From Planctomycetota bacterium (lineage in GTDB: Bacteria > Planctomycetota > Planctomycetia > Pirellulales > Pirellulaceae), in NCBI GenBank assembly GCA_026692885.1, contig JAPLNJ010001201.1:1-42676 (forward strand): DNA of 42,676 nt, read 5' to 3'. The notes beneath the pieces were generated by a model. The model searched no databases and was not told where the DNA came from. It worked only from the letters and a program-made list of their open reading frames with translations. Position numbers and translations under genes: made by a program. The stretch's first letter is position 1. Each line of letters starts with the position of its first letter. Shown one piece after another: positions 17,814 to 24,836 of the stretch.

Positions 17814-19760
17814 GTGAACCCGAAAATGATGCGACCTGCGTGCGATTGGAAGCTGCCCACGATCAAGCCTGCCTCCGGGCAGTGCGGAACGCCTCGCGAC
17901 GAAATCGCCGTCGGGGAAGGCGGCGGCGTGGATCGCTATTTGCCTGGACTCGCCGAGGTCTGGACCCGCACGCTGGGAGATCCCCGGATCTGCGTCGCCG
18001 TGCTGGATGGTCCCGTCCACTTCTCGCACCCCTGTTTCGATGGCGCAAATCTCAAACAACTCCAGAGTCCGGGGAGCGTTCACGACGCACAGGGACTGTC
18101 CCTGGCACACGGGACCCACGTGACCAGTCTGATTTTCGGCCAGCCCGACAGTCCGGTGCGGGGCGTTGCTCCGAAATGCCGCGGCGTGGTGATTCCCGTC
18201 TACCGCGAAAATGAAAACGGCTCCATTGTGTCTTGCTCCCAAATGGATTTGGCGCGGGCCATTTCCTTGGCGGTCGCGGTGGGGGCCCAGGTAATCAACA
18301 TCAGCGGCGGGCGTTACGACCCCACCGGGCAGCCCGACCCCGTGTTGTCGCGATCCCTCGAACTCTGCGCCAGCCAGGGCATCCTGGTCGTGGCCGCCGC
18401 GGGCAACGACGGCTGCGCCTGCCTGCACGTCCCCGGCGCCAGTCCCGCGGTGCTGGTCGTGGGGGCCATGAATGCTCGTGGCGAGCCGCTGGACTCCAGC
18501 AATTGGGGCGCGGCCTACCGGACCCACGGCATCTTGGCGCCCGGGGAGAGCATCGAGGGCGCGGCGCCGGGAGGCGGCACGGCGGTCTACAGCGGTACGA
18601 GTTGCGCCACCGCCCTGGTGTCCGGTATCGCGGCACTACTGATGAGCCTTGAAGTCCGCGGCGGCAAGCCACTCGCCGCCGCGATTCGCCAGGTGCTACT
18701 CGCCGGTGCGATCGACTGTGACGAACAACCTTTCACAACCTGCCAACGTTTGTTGGCTGGCCGACTGAGTGTGACCCGATCCCTGCACTTACTTAACCAA
18801 GGAGAATTACCTGACATGTCTGACGAGAAAAGGAGTCCTGAAAGCGTTACGTATTCGCGACCGGAGACGTCGCAGGAACCCACCGCGGGCTGCCGGATGC
18901 AACCGCTGCCAACCGCGTTGCCCCCTTCGGAGCCGTTGGCTGGCGGCGCGGGTCAGAGGTCGCCACTGGTCTACGCGTTGGGTCAGATCAAGTTCGACTT
19001 CGGCAGCGACGCACGGCACGATGCATTCGTCCAAGCGGGCTTAGCCAATCCGCACGATGCGAGCCAACTGCTGACGCACCTGGCCGATCCCAAGCACCAG
19101 TACGATGTCCTCGGATTGACCTGGACGCTAACCCAAGAGGACGCGGTCATCTACGCCATCCAACCCGCCGGCCCCTTTGCCGCCGACACGCACGCGCGAC
19201 TCCGCGAGTGCGTCCGGGAGCAAATCGAAGAGGGCGTCACCCAGATTTCGATCCCCGGCCGGCTCACGGGGACAACGCGACTGATGAACGGCCACGAGGT
19301 GCCTGTGATCAGCCCAGATATCCGCGGCATGTACAGTTGGTCCACGCCCGCGCTGATCGACGCCGTGCTCCGTCCCTCGCCCACCGCGACCGACGCAGAG
19401 AAGCAGGCGTACGAGCAGCACAAGCAGGAGATCAGCAACTTCCTCGATCATGTCTACTACGATTTGAGGAATCTGGGGCTGTCACCCCAGGAACGGGCAC
19501 TCAACTTCGCGGCCACGAACCTGTACCAAGTCTCCGAGGTCTACCGAGAAGCGATCAAGCATAAATTACGTCTGGACAAGATCGAGGTGGAACGTAGTGC
19601 GATCAGCCGCCCCAACTCGGAATGTTGGGACGTGAAGCTGACGTTGTTCGACCCGAAGCAGAGGCAGGAGCGGGCCCGGGATGTCCATCGCTTGACGGTA
19701 GATGTCAGCGAGGTTATACCAATTACCATCGGGAAGTTGCGGCACTGGTCGGCGTACTGA
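17814..19760 (+). CDS. PatA/PatG-type fused subtilisin-like protease
   Basis: A 648-residue protein with the layout of cyanobactin maturation proteases. Residues about 40-325 form a subtilisin (S8) domain: D65 in VAVLDGPVHFSHPC, H99 in AHGTHVTS, oxyanion N198 in AAAGNDGC, and S263 in SGTSCATALVSG. Residues about 370-560 (VYALGQIKFDFGSDARHD, YAIQPAGPFAADTH, VSIPGRLTGT-like ISIPGRLTGTTRL) follow the PatG middle domain. The end (VYYDLRNLGLSPQERALNFA, ECWDVKLTLFDP, VDVSEVIPITIGKL) follows the PatA/PatG C-terminal domain. There is no signal peptide, so it is probably cytoplasmic. The first start is GTG 17814; ATG 17826 or 17829 are equally possible, and none has a strong ribosome site. Two tiny peptide genes follow in the same direction. 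In cyanobactin pathways such proteases cut leaders and macrocyclise cores; the role here is inferred. Confidence 0.9.
   Translation: MNPKMMRPACDWKLPTIKPASGQCGTPRDEIAVGEGGGVDRYLPGLAEVWTRTLGDPRICVAVLDGPVHFSHPCFDGANLKQLQSPGSVHDAQGLSLAHGTHVTSLIFGQPDSPVRGVAPKCRGVVIPVYRENENGSIVSCSQMDLARAISLAVAVGAQVINISGGRYDPTGQPDPVLSRSLELCASQGILVVAAAGNDGCACLHVPGASPAVLVVGAMNARGEPLDSSNWGAAYRTHGILAPGESIEGAAPGGGTAVYSGTSCATALVSGIAALLMSLEVRGGKPLAAAIRQVLLAGAIDCDEQPFTTCQRLLAGRLSVTRSLHLLNQGELPDMSDEKRSPESVTYSRPETSQEPTAGCRMQPLPTALPPSEPLAGGAGQRSPLVYALGQIKFDFGSDARHDAFVQAGLANPHDASQLLTHLADPKHQYDVLGLTWTLTQEDAVIYAIQPAGPFAADTHARLRECVREQIEEGVTQISIPGRLTGTTRLMNGHEVPVISPDIRGMYSWSTPALIDAVLRPSPTATDAEKQAYEQHKQEISNFLDHVYYDLRNLGLSPQERALNFAATNLYQVSEVYREAIKHKLRLDKIEVERSAISRPNSECWDVKLTLFDPKQRQERARDVHRLTVDVSEVIPITIGKLRHWSAY
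18799..18818 (+). promoter_or_regulatory. possible internal translation start in the protease gene
   Basis: AAGGAG (18799-18804) stands 11 bases before an in-frame ATG at 18816, exactly in the linker between the protease and PatG-like domains. Use of this start would make a separate 314-residue C-terminal protein (MSDEKRSPES...). The linker around it is low in conserved features. Confidence 0.4.
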
Positions 19761-19822
19761 AGTTCGGTATCCGCCGCCGGTTCGTCCGCGTAGCCCCAGG
19801 CATTTAAAGTGAGGACCCCACC

Positions 19823-20023
19823 ATGTATCTGCCCAAGCAAGCTCCACCCGTACAGCGTCCGAGTACTGCCACCCAGGCTCCCGCCAAGGACAAGGCCGCG
19901 GGCGTCACTCCGCAGGCCGATTGCGTGTGCCGGACCAGCCCCACCGCCGGCCCCACCTTCGGCAAGAAGACGCTGCAGTGCGTCATCGGCCGCACCTTGT
20001 GGGACACGAAGCAGTTGTGTTGA
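19823..20023 (+). CDS. candidate precursor peptide 1 (66 residues)
   Basis: A 66-residue protein starting 62 bases after the protease stop, with GTGAGGA about 7 bases before the ATG. It begins MYLPKQAPPVQR, which matches the downstream peptide (MLIPRQSAPILR) and, position by position, the start of PatE-type cyanobactin leaders as I recall them (NILPQQGQPVIR). A Pro/Ala/Thr/Lys spacer follows. Cys residues are at 34, 36, 53 and 66 (the last residue), with Lys-Lys at 48-49. No hydrophobic signal, no transmembrane segment, and no AYDG or SYDD cyanobactin end signal. Most likely a substrate of the adjacent PatA/G-like protease; the mature product is unknown. It may be missed by standard gene callers because of its size. 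Confidence 0.75.
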   Translation: MYLPKQAPPVQRPSTATQAPAKDKAAGVTPQADCVCRTSPTAGPTFGKKTLQCVIGRTLWDTKQLC

Positions 20024-20089
20024 GCACCTGCGATCGGAGACGGAAATCCCTGGCCCCCCCTACACTGCGAAGACGCGAAAGGCACTGTT

Positions 20090-20368
20090 ATGTTGATTCC
20101 ACGTCAATCCGCACCCATTCTTCGACGCTCCATGTCGTTTTGCGTGTCTGCTGCTCCCGAGAGGATTTCGCCCGCCAGCATCGCCGACGCTTCGGCCAGC
20201 GGCGGTGCTGTCCAATTTGCCCCGCCCGCCAAGAAGAAATTGAAGTTCTTTTGTGACACCGACAGCAGCCTTCATTACAAGGGCGACGGCTGTCCCGACC
20301 CCATCGACGAACCTTGGCCCTGCACTCAGAAACCCAACGGTAAGTGGGAAGACGGCGAAGAACTCTGA
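20090..20368 (+). CDS. candidate precursor peptide 2 (92 residues)
   Basis: A 92-residue protein 66 bases after peptide 1, same strand, with no terminator between them. A weak GAAAGG site lies upstream of the ATG. The N-terminus MLIPRQSAPILR shares the M-x-(L/I)-P-(K/R)-Q-x-x-P-(V/I)-x-R box with peptide 1. Lys residues at 48-50 align without gaps to Lys 48-49 of peptide 1. Cys 55 and Cys 68 are 13 apart, as are Cys 53 and Cys 66 of peptide 1. Further Cys at 18 and 78. The tail is acidic and rich in Pro/Trp (DEPWPCTQ). A Gly-Gly at 38-39 could be a leader cut site, but peptide 1 lacks it. It ends 13 bases from the convergent oxidoreductase gene. Confidence 0.7.
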   Translation: MLIPRQSAPILRRSMSFCVSAAPERISPASIADASASGGAVQFAPPAKKKLKFFCDTDSSLHYKGDGCPDPIDEPWPCTQKPNGKWEDGEEL

Positions 20369-20381
20369 AGGGGCGCCGGTT

Positions 20382-21692
20382 TCAGAAGTAGTTCGTGAAG
20401 CCCGGTTTCGGTAACGGATAGTTGCCTGTGGCATCCGGCTTCACGGGTGCTTCCATGTCCAGCCGCACGTCGGCCAGCTTCGGTTCGAACTCGAAGTTGG
20501 CCGCCAGCATTTGGTCCCAGGTAACCTGCTTGCCCGTGTAGCATGCCAACTGGCCCATGATCGCCATGGTCGTGCTGTCGATCATCGTGGCCCCGTCGTT
20601 GATTGGCTTGCCCGCCCGGATCGAACCGATCAGGCGCTCCTGCTCGGCCACGTCGGCGTTGTTCTTGGGCCCCTCGTAGTGCCACTTGTTCTCGCCCTCG
20701 ATCCGGCAGGCCGTCCAGTAGCAGACGCCCTTGGTGCCCATGATGATATCGTCCCAATTGGGATGGCAGCCGGTTCGGGTTTGGCACAGGGCGTACAACC
20801 GCGGCCCACTCTTGAATTCGTAGACCACCGAGTGGTTGTCGAACATGTCGCCGTAGACTTCCCCGAACGACGTCGAGCGTCCGCCCAACCCGAAGCACCA
20901 GCTCGGATTCTCCTCGCGGAGGATCCACCGCATCCGGTCGAGGTTATGCACTAGCGACTGGGTCACGTCGTCGCCCGACAGCCAGCGGAAGTGGTACCAG
21001 TTCGAGAATTGATACTGCACTTCGTTCAGCTTCGGATCGCGACCGACCAGCCCGTAGGGCGCCCGCAGGAACATCGACTGGATGGAGACGATCTGCCCGA
21101 TCGCTCCATCGAGGATCCGTTTGGCTTGTTCCTGATAGGCCAGGCTGTAGCGGCTTTCGTGCCCCGAGCAGACGGACAAACCCTTCTGCCTGGCCAGTTC
21201 GCAGAGCCGCGTCAAGCGTTTGCAGCCGGCCGGGTCGATGGCATGCGGCTTCTCGATGAACACGTGTTTGCCGGCCTCGATGGCTTTTTCGGCGTAGAAC
21301 GAGTGATACTTCGAGGCGCAGGCAATCAGGACCGCGTCACTGGCCTCAAGCACCGCCTTATAGCCCTCCAGGCCATACGTGCAACTCGCGTCGGTAGCGA
21401 TAAACTGATCCGGGAAATTGGCTTTGAACCAGTCTTTCTTCACGCGCATCCGACTCTCGAAGACATCGCACATGCCGGCCAGCTTGACGTCTTTGCCTAG
21501 CCCCAGGGCCTGCGCGCCAGCGCCCGAGCAGCGTCCGCCGCAGCCCAGCATGCCGATCCGGATTTGTTGCTGGCCCTGGGCGTACGCGGATCGGGCCAAG
21601 GACAACCCGCCCGCCGTCGCCGCACCGGCCACCGCCGTCGCCTTCAAGAAGTCCCGCCGCGATGCCAACTCATTGGTTTTCGTTTCCGACAT
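20382..21692 (-). CDS. Tat-exported Gfo/Idh/MocA family oxidoreductase
   Basis: A 436-residue member of the Gfo/Idh/MocA family. The Tat signal is ASRRDFLKATAVAGAA, with a likely cut after ARSAYAQ. The nucleotide loop GMLGCGGRCSGAG, the strand MCDVFESR, and the EKP motif (HVFIEKPHAIDP) are intact. The second half has GDDVTQSLVHNLDRMRW, where the His of HNLDRMRW fits the catalytic position, and a YYW-type beta-sheet domain. Start ATG 21692 has AAGGAGG 6 bases upstream, an ideal site. Substrate unknown; planctomycetes hold dozens of such proteins, often linked to degradation of unusual sugars. Its 3' end meets the peptide gene at 20368, so transcripts converge. Confidence 0.85.
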   Translation of the reverse strand: MSETKTNELASRRDFLKATAVAGAATAGGLSLARSAYAQGQQQIRIGMLGCGGRCSGAGAQALGLGKDVKLAGMCDVFESRMRVKKDWFKANFPDQFIATDASCTYGLEGYKAVLEASDAVLIACASKYHSFYAEKAIEAGKHVFIEKPHAIDPAGCKRLTRLCELARQKGLSVCSGHESRYSLAYQEQAKRILDGAIGQIVSIQSMFLRAPYGLVGRDPKLNEVQYQFSNWYHFRWLSGDDVTQSLVHNLDRMRWILREENPSWCFGLGGRSTSFGEVYGDMFDNHSVVYEFKSGPRLYALCQTRTGCHPNWDDIIMGTKGVCYWTACRIEGENKWHYEGPKNNADVAEQERLIGSIRAGKPINDGATMIDSTTMAIMGQLACYTGKQVTWDQMLAANFEFEPKLADVRLDMEAPVKPDATGNYPLPKPGFTNYF

Positions 21693-21824
21693 GATTGCCT
21701 CCTTCGTTGAGCTGAATGACAAGCACACCCACCCCGCCGACAGCCGGCTACAGCAGAAGCACGTTACCACCCAGGGACAGCGTCCGCAACATGCGGGCTG
21801 TCGATTTTTTCTTCTTCTCCTTTT

Positions 21825-21936
21825 CTCGTTCCCAGGCTCTGCCTGGGGACGCCTTGCCTTGCCGGCTCTGCCGGCCTTCCGGCGAGGCGGAGCCTCGTTT
21901 CCAGTGGGTTACGAGGCAGAGCCTCGTAACCAGAGC
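21825..21936. repeat. palindromic repeat array, copy 1
   Basis: Head-to-tail palindromes with GGCTCTGCC-type cores: CCCAGGCTCTGCCTGGG-like, GCCGGCTCTGCCGGC, GAGGCGGAGCCTC, and 21908-21930 (GTTACGAGG with its complement around a CAGAG centre). It lies in the 341-base gap 21693-22033 between divergent oxidoreductase genes. The rest of that gap shows no gene. An inverted copy lies at 23424. Confidence 0.75.
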
Positions 21937-22033
21937 GGGGGCGACAGGTTGCATTTGCCAGTCGGTTCTGGTAAGTAGAAACACGCTGGGACCTCATGAC
22001 TTTGTCCGCGTTCCTACTCGGGGAGAATGCTCC

Positions 22034-23380
22034 ATGCATCGTCGTCGATTCCTACAGCTTAGCGCGGCCGGAATGGCCGCTACGACGTGGGGCCGCTATG
22101 CTACGGCGTTTGCGGATGACAAGCCCAAACGGGTCGGCCTGATCGGCACTGGCTGGTATGGCAAATGTGACCTGTTGCGGCTCCTCCAAGTCGCGCCCGT
22201 GGAAGTCGTTTCGCTCTGCGACGTGGACCAGAAGCTGCTCGCCGAGGCGGCCAACATCGTCGCGGCACGCCAGGTATCAAAGCAGAAGCCGCGTACGTAT
22301 GCCGACTATCGCGAGATGCTCAAACAGCGGGACCTGGACATCGTCCTGATCGCCACGCCGGACCATTGGCATGCCCTGCCGATGATCGCTGCTGTCGAGG
22401 CTGGAGCCGATGTCTACGTGCAGAAACCGATCAGTGTCGACGTCGTCGAAGGCCAAGCCATGCTCGCCGCGGCGCGCAAGCACAAACGGGTCGTCCAGGT
22501 AGGCACGCAACGCCGCAGTACGCCACACCTGATCGAAGCCCGTGACACGATCATCCGGGATGGCAAGCTGGGAACGATCGGCCTGGTCGAAATCTATTGC
22601 TACTACCACATGCGAGCTCGCGGCAAACCGGTCGACGCCGCGCCGCCCGACCACTTGGACTGGGACCTGTGGACCGGCCCGGCGCCGTTGCGGCCGTACA
22701 CCCGTTTGGCGCATCCCGGCGGCTGGCGGTCGTTCATGGAATACAGCAACGGGATTGTGGGCGATATGTGCCTTCACATGTTGGACACGGTGCGTTGGAT
22801 GCTCGGTCTGGGTTGGCCGAAACGGATCGCCTCGTCGGGCGGAATCCTGGTCGACAAGGACAGTCTGGCCAATATCGCTGACACGCAGACCGCGACCTTC
22901 GACTTCGGCGATCTGGAAGTCATCTGGCAACATCGAACCTGGGGCCACGCACCCGATCCCAAGTATCCCTGGGGCCTGACGTTCTATGGCGATAAAGGTA
23001 CCCTGAAGGCGAGCGTCATGGGCTACGACTTCACGCCCTTCGGCAAAGGCGAGCCGATCCATCGAGATGTGACGTACGAACTGGAGCAGTACCCGGAGGA
23101 CAAGACCGAAGCCAGGCTGGAAACCCATGTGGCCCCGGCCCTGCGGCGGCACATGCAGAACTTCCTGGAGGCTATTGCGTCGCGGGGCAAGCCGGTGGCT
23201 GACATCGAGCAGGGCTACATTTCGACGGCCAGTTGCATTATGGCTAACCTGGCCATGCAACTGGGCCGGACGCTAACCTGGGACCCGGCGACGGGCCGCG
23301 TGGCGGGAGACGAGGCAGCGAATCGGCTGCTACGACGCCCGTACCGTCAGCCGTGGAGTCATCCGGAACCGACCACTTAA
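22034..23380 (+). CDS. Tat-exported Gfo/Idh/MocA family oxidoreductase, QKP variant
   Basis: A 448-residue protein. The N-terminus MHRRRFLQLSAAGMAATTWG is a Tat signal. The Rossmann loop is GLIGTGWYGKCD and CDVDQ follows strand two. Where most members have EKP, this one reads DVYVQKPISVDVVEG, keeping the Lys but losing the Glu. The later GDMCLHMLDTVRWML segment contains the likely catalytic His. ATG 22034 is chosen because GGGAGA is 8 bases upstream and the Tat signal starts there; the frame stays open upstream through the repeat array. It is divergent from the 21692 gene, and inverted copies of a repeat array flank it. Substrate unknown. Confidence 0.85.
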   Translation: MHRRRFLQLSAAGMAATTWGRYATAFADDKPKRVGLIGTGWYGKCDLLRLLQVAPVEVVSLCDVDQKLLAEAANIVAARQVSKQKPRTYADYREMLKQRDLDIVLIATPDHWHALPMIAAVEAGADVYVQKPISVDVVEGQAMLAAARKHKRVVQVGTQRRSTPHLIEARDTIIRDGKLGTIGLVEIYCYYHMRARGKPVDAAPPDHLDWDLWTGPAPLRPYTRLAHPGGWRSFMEYSNGIVGDMCLHMLDTVRWMLGLGWPKRIASSGGILVDKDSLANIADTQTATFDFGDLEVIWQHRTWGHAPDPKYPWGLTFYGDKGTLKASVMGYDFTPFGKGEPIHRDVTYELEQYPEDKTEARLETHVAPALRRHMQNFLEAIASRGKPVADIEQGYISTASCIMANLAMQLGRTLTWDPATGRVAGDEAANRLLRRPYRQPWSHPEPTT

Positions 23381-23423
23381 CCTGGCGTGACGGTCAGCTT
23401 TGCGTCGCCCAAACTCCGAGAAT

Positions 23424-23500
23424 CGCTCTGGTTACGAGGCTCTGCCTCGTAACCCACTGGAAGCGAGGCTCCGCCTCGCAGGAAGGTCGGCGGAGCCGGC
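23424..23500. repeat. palindromic repeat array, inverted copy
   Basis: The first 40 bases are close to the reverse complement of the last part of the array at 21825-21936, including the palindrome 23431-23453. It continues with GCGAGGCTCCGCCTCGC and CGGCGGAGCCGGC. It begins about 45 bases after the stop of the oxidoreductase at 23380. Confidence 0.75.
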
Positions 23501-23669
23501 AAGGCCATGCGTTCTCAGGTAGAGTCGGGGAGCGAGGGATTCCAAGACTGACGCCCCCGGCTCGCCAGGGGATGAACCCTGTCCGCCGCGCCTAGTGCCA
23601 AACGATATTTTGGCCCCTGCGCGCAAAGCATGAGACTTAACGGTTCAGCAGAGACGGGGTGTGAGACAA

Positions 23670-23765
23670 GGGGTCAGACGTACAGATTTCAGTTTTCGCG
23701 GTCGTGTGTCCAAGCCTAGGGAAAGCCTTCTGCCCGCGAAAACTGAAATCTGTACGTCTGACCCC
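23670..23765. repeat. 32-bp perfect inverted repeat (REP/MITE-like)
   Basis: Arms 23670-23701 and 23734-23765 are perfectly complementary over 32 bases, starting GGGGTCAGACGTACAG, and enclose a 32-base spacer. It is the other main content of the 458-base gap 23381-23838, which has no supported gene. The GGGGTCAGAC end recalls repeats moved by REP-associated Y1 transposases, but no transposase gene is present here. Confidence 0.8.
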
Positions 23766-23838
23766 AGCTGGCGGTCCGTCTATGCGAAACCGCAAAACCC
23801 CATGCTTGACACCGACAACCCCCAAAAACCGTTTGATG

Positions 23839-24525
23839 CTAGTGCAGCCGCTCCCAACTGCACGACGTGGCAGCCGGCTCGATATTGATCCGTGAGACCA
23901 CGTCCTGCAGCGCCCGGTCGTCCCGCATGGTCGAGTAGATCTCAGCGACGATGGCCGTCTTGCCGGGTTGGTCGGCGGCTTGGGTAAAGATGCCGTGAAT
24001 CAGCATGCTAGGATGGGAATTGACGTGCCGCATCACGATCGTGCGGAGGACGCCCTCTTCCCGGTCGTCGCAGACGACGCGCAGTCGGTAGTTGGTCTCG
24101 ACTTCCACCTTGCCCTTGGCCCGTGAATCCAGCCAGCGGCTGACGGGACGTAAGCAGAAATTGGCCGCCAGGATGGTGGCCGTCCCGATCAGGGCCTCGA
24201 TCACAAATCCCGCCCCGGCCAGCGTGCCCACGGCCGCGCTGCACCAGAGGGTGGCGGCCGTCGTCATGCCTTTGACGGTCAGGCCCTCCCGCAGGATCAC
24301 ACCGCCGCCCAAAAAACCGATGCCGCTGACCACCTGCGCCGCGATGCGGGTCGGGTTCGGGTCGCTGTCCATCAGGAGCGAGAGCGAGACAAACATCGCG
24401 GCGCCCACGCTCACCAGGCCGTTGGTCCGCAGTCCCGCCGGATGCTGCGTCAACTGGCGTTCGGCACCGATCGCCAGCCCCATCAACAAGGCCACGCCGA
24501 TGTTCAGGGTGAAGATCCCGGTCAT
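23839..24525 (-). CDS. MgtC/SapB family membrane protein
   Basis: A 228-residue inner-membrane protein. The first 140 residues hold about four hydrophobic segments with the MgtC signature: MGLAIGAERQL, PAGLRTNGLVSVGAAMF, ARI-like TRIAAQVVSGIGFLGGGVIL, and GLTVKGMTTAATLWCSAAVG. The C-terminal 85 residues form a soluble ACT-like domain, as in the longer members. MgtC proteins are linked to growth in low Mg2+ and to modulation of ATP synthase or of Mg2+ carriers. The neighbours support this: an Nramp-like carrier and an MgtE-type regulator lie just upstream on the same strand. GGGAGTA precedes the ATG by about 5 bases. Confidence 0.88.
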   Translation of the reverse strand: MTGIFTLNIGVALLMGLAIGAERQLTQHPAGLRTNGLVSVGAAMFVSLSLLMDSDPNPTRIAAQVVSGIGFLGGGVILREGLTVKGMTTAATLWCSAAVGTLAGAGFVIEALIGTATILAANFCLRPVSRWLDSRAKGKVEVETNYRLRVVCDDREEGVLRTIVMRHVNSHPSMLIHGIFTQAADQPGKTAIVAEIYSTMRDDRALQDVVSRINIEPAATSCSWERLH

Positions 24526-24562
24526 GGGTTACTCCCAACGCGGCCCGGTCAAGCTCTTAGGG

Positions 24563-24619
24563 GTAGGACGGACTTCCAAGTCCGTCGAAATATTGGTCGG
24601 ACTTGGAAGTCCAACCTAC
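24563..24619. repeat. hairpin between small membrane gene and MgtC gene
   Basis: Arms 24563-24583 and 24599-24619 match at 19 of 21 positions; each arm also contains a self-complementary GGACTTCCAAGTCC-type core. It is related in design to the inner palindrome at 13755-13805. In the minus-strand transcript it would separate the metal operon from MgtC and could stabilise or attenuate the RNA. Confidence 0.65.
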
Positions 24620-24653
24620 AAGTTCACGGGGGAAACGGCACTCGCCGTGTCTG

Positions 24654-24827
24654 TCACTTCGTTTCGGCCGGCGTCTCGAGACTCTCGACGGCCGGGACCG
24701 CGGCTGCGCGCAGGACGGCAAAGTCCCGCACGAACTTTACTCCAATCAGCGACAGCAGCACGAGCACATAGACGGCCAGCCCGCTCAGGGTGATTCGGAC
24801 CAAGGGTGTCATTTGGATACGGGGCAT
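24654..24827 (-). CDS. 57-residue single-pass membrane protein
   Basis: A small gene beginning 10 bases after the stop of the CBS-domain gene, with GAGGTC about 8 bases before its ATG. The protein starts MPRIQMTPLVRITLSG, has one hydrophobic helix at about residues 12-30 (LSGLAVYVLVLLSLIGV), then a basic stretch (KFVRD) and an Ala/Glu-rich tail ending in PAETK. By the positive-inside rule the orientation is not clear. Spacing and strand place it in one operon with the Nramp-like carrier and the MgtE-type regulator, so it may be an accessory subunit. No family recognised. It is shorter than many gene-calling limits. Confidence 0.65.
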   Translation of the reverse strand: MPRIQMTPLVRITLSGLAVYVLVLLSLIGVKFVRDFAVLRAAAVPAVESLETPAETK

Positions 24828-24836
24828 GCGGAGACC

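Noticed and set aside
17780..18214. 144-codon frame at the start of the protease gene as a possible extra peptide
   Set aside because: It overlaps the subtilisin domain in another frame and is Arg-rich like other shadows.
20104..20215. Double-glycine bacteriocin leader in peptide 2
   Set aside because: Gly-Gly at 38-39 is not shared by peptide 1, and no C39 peptidase transporter is nearby.
17814..20368. Classic cyanobactin gene cluster
   Set aside because: No YcaO heterocyclase, PatF-like or oxidase gene is present and the peptides lack AYDG/SYDD recognition ends, so the cyanobactin name is not applied to the product.
21825..21936. CRISPR array
   Set aside because: Units differ in arm sequence, have no regular spacers, and no cas gene is nearby.
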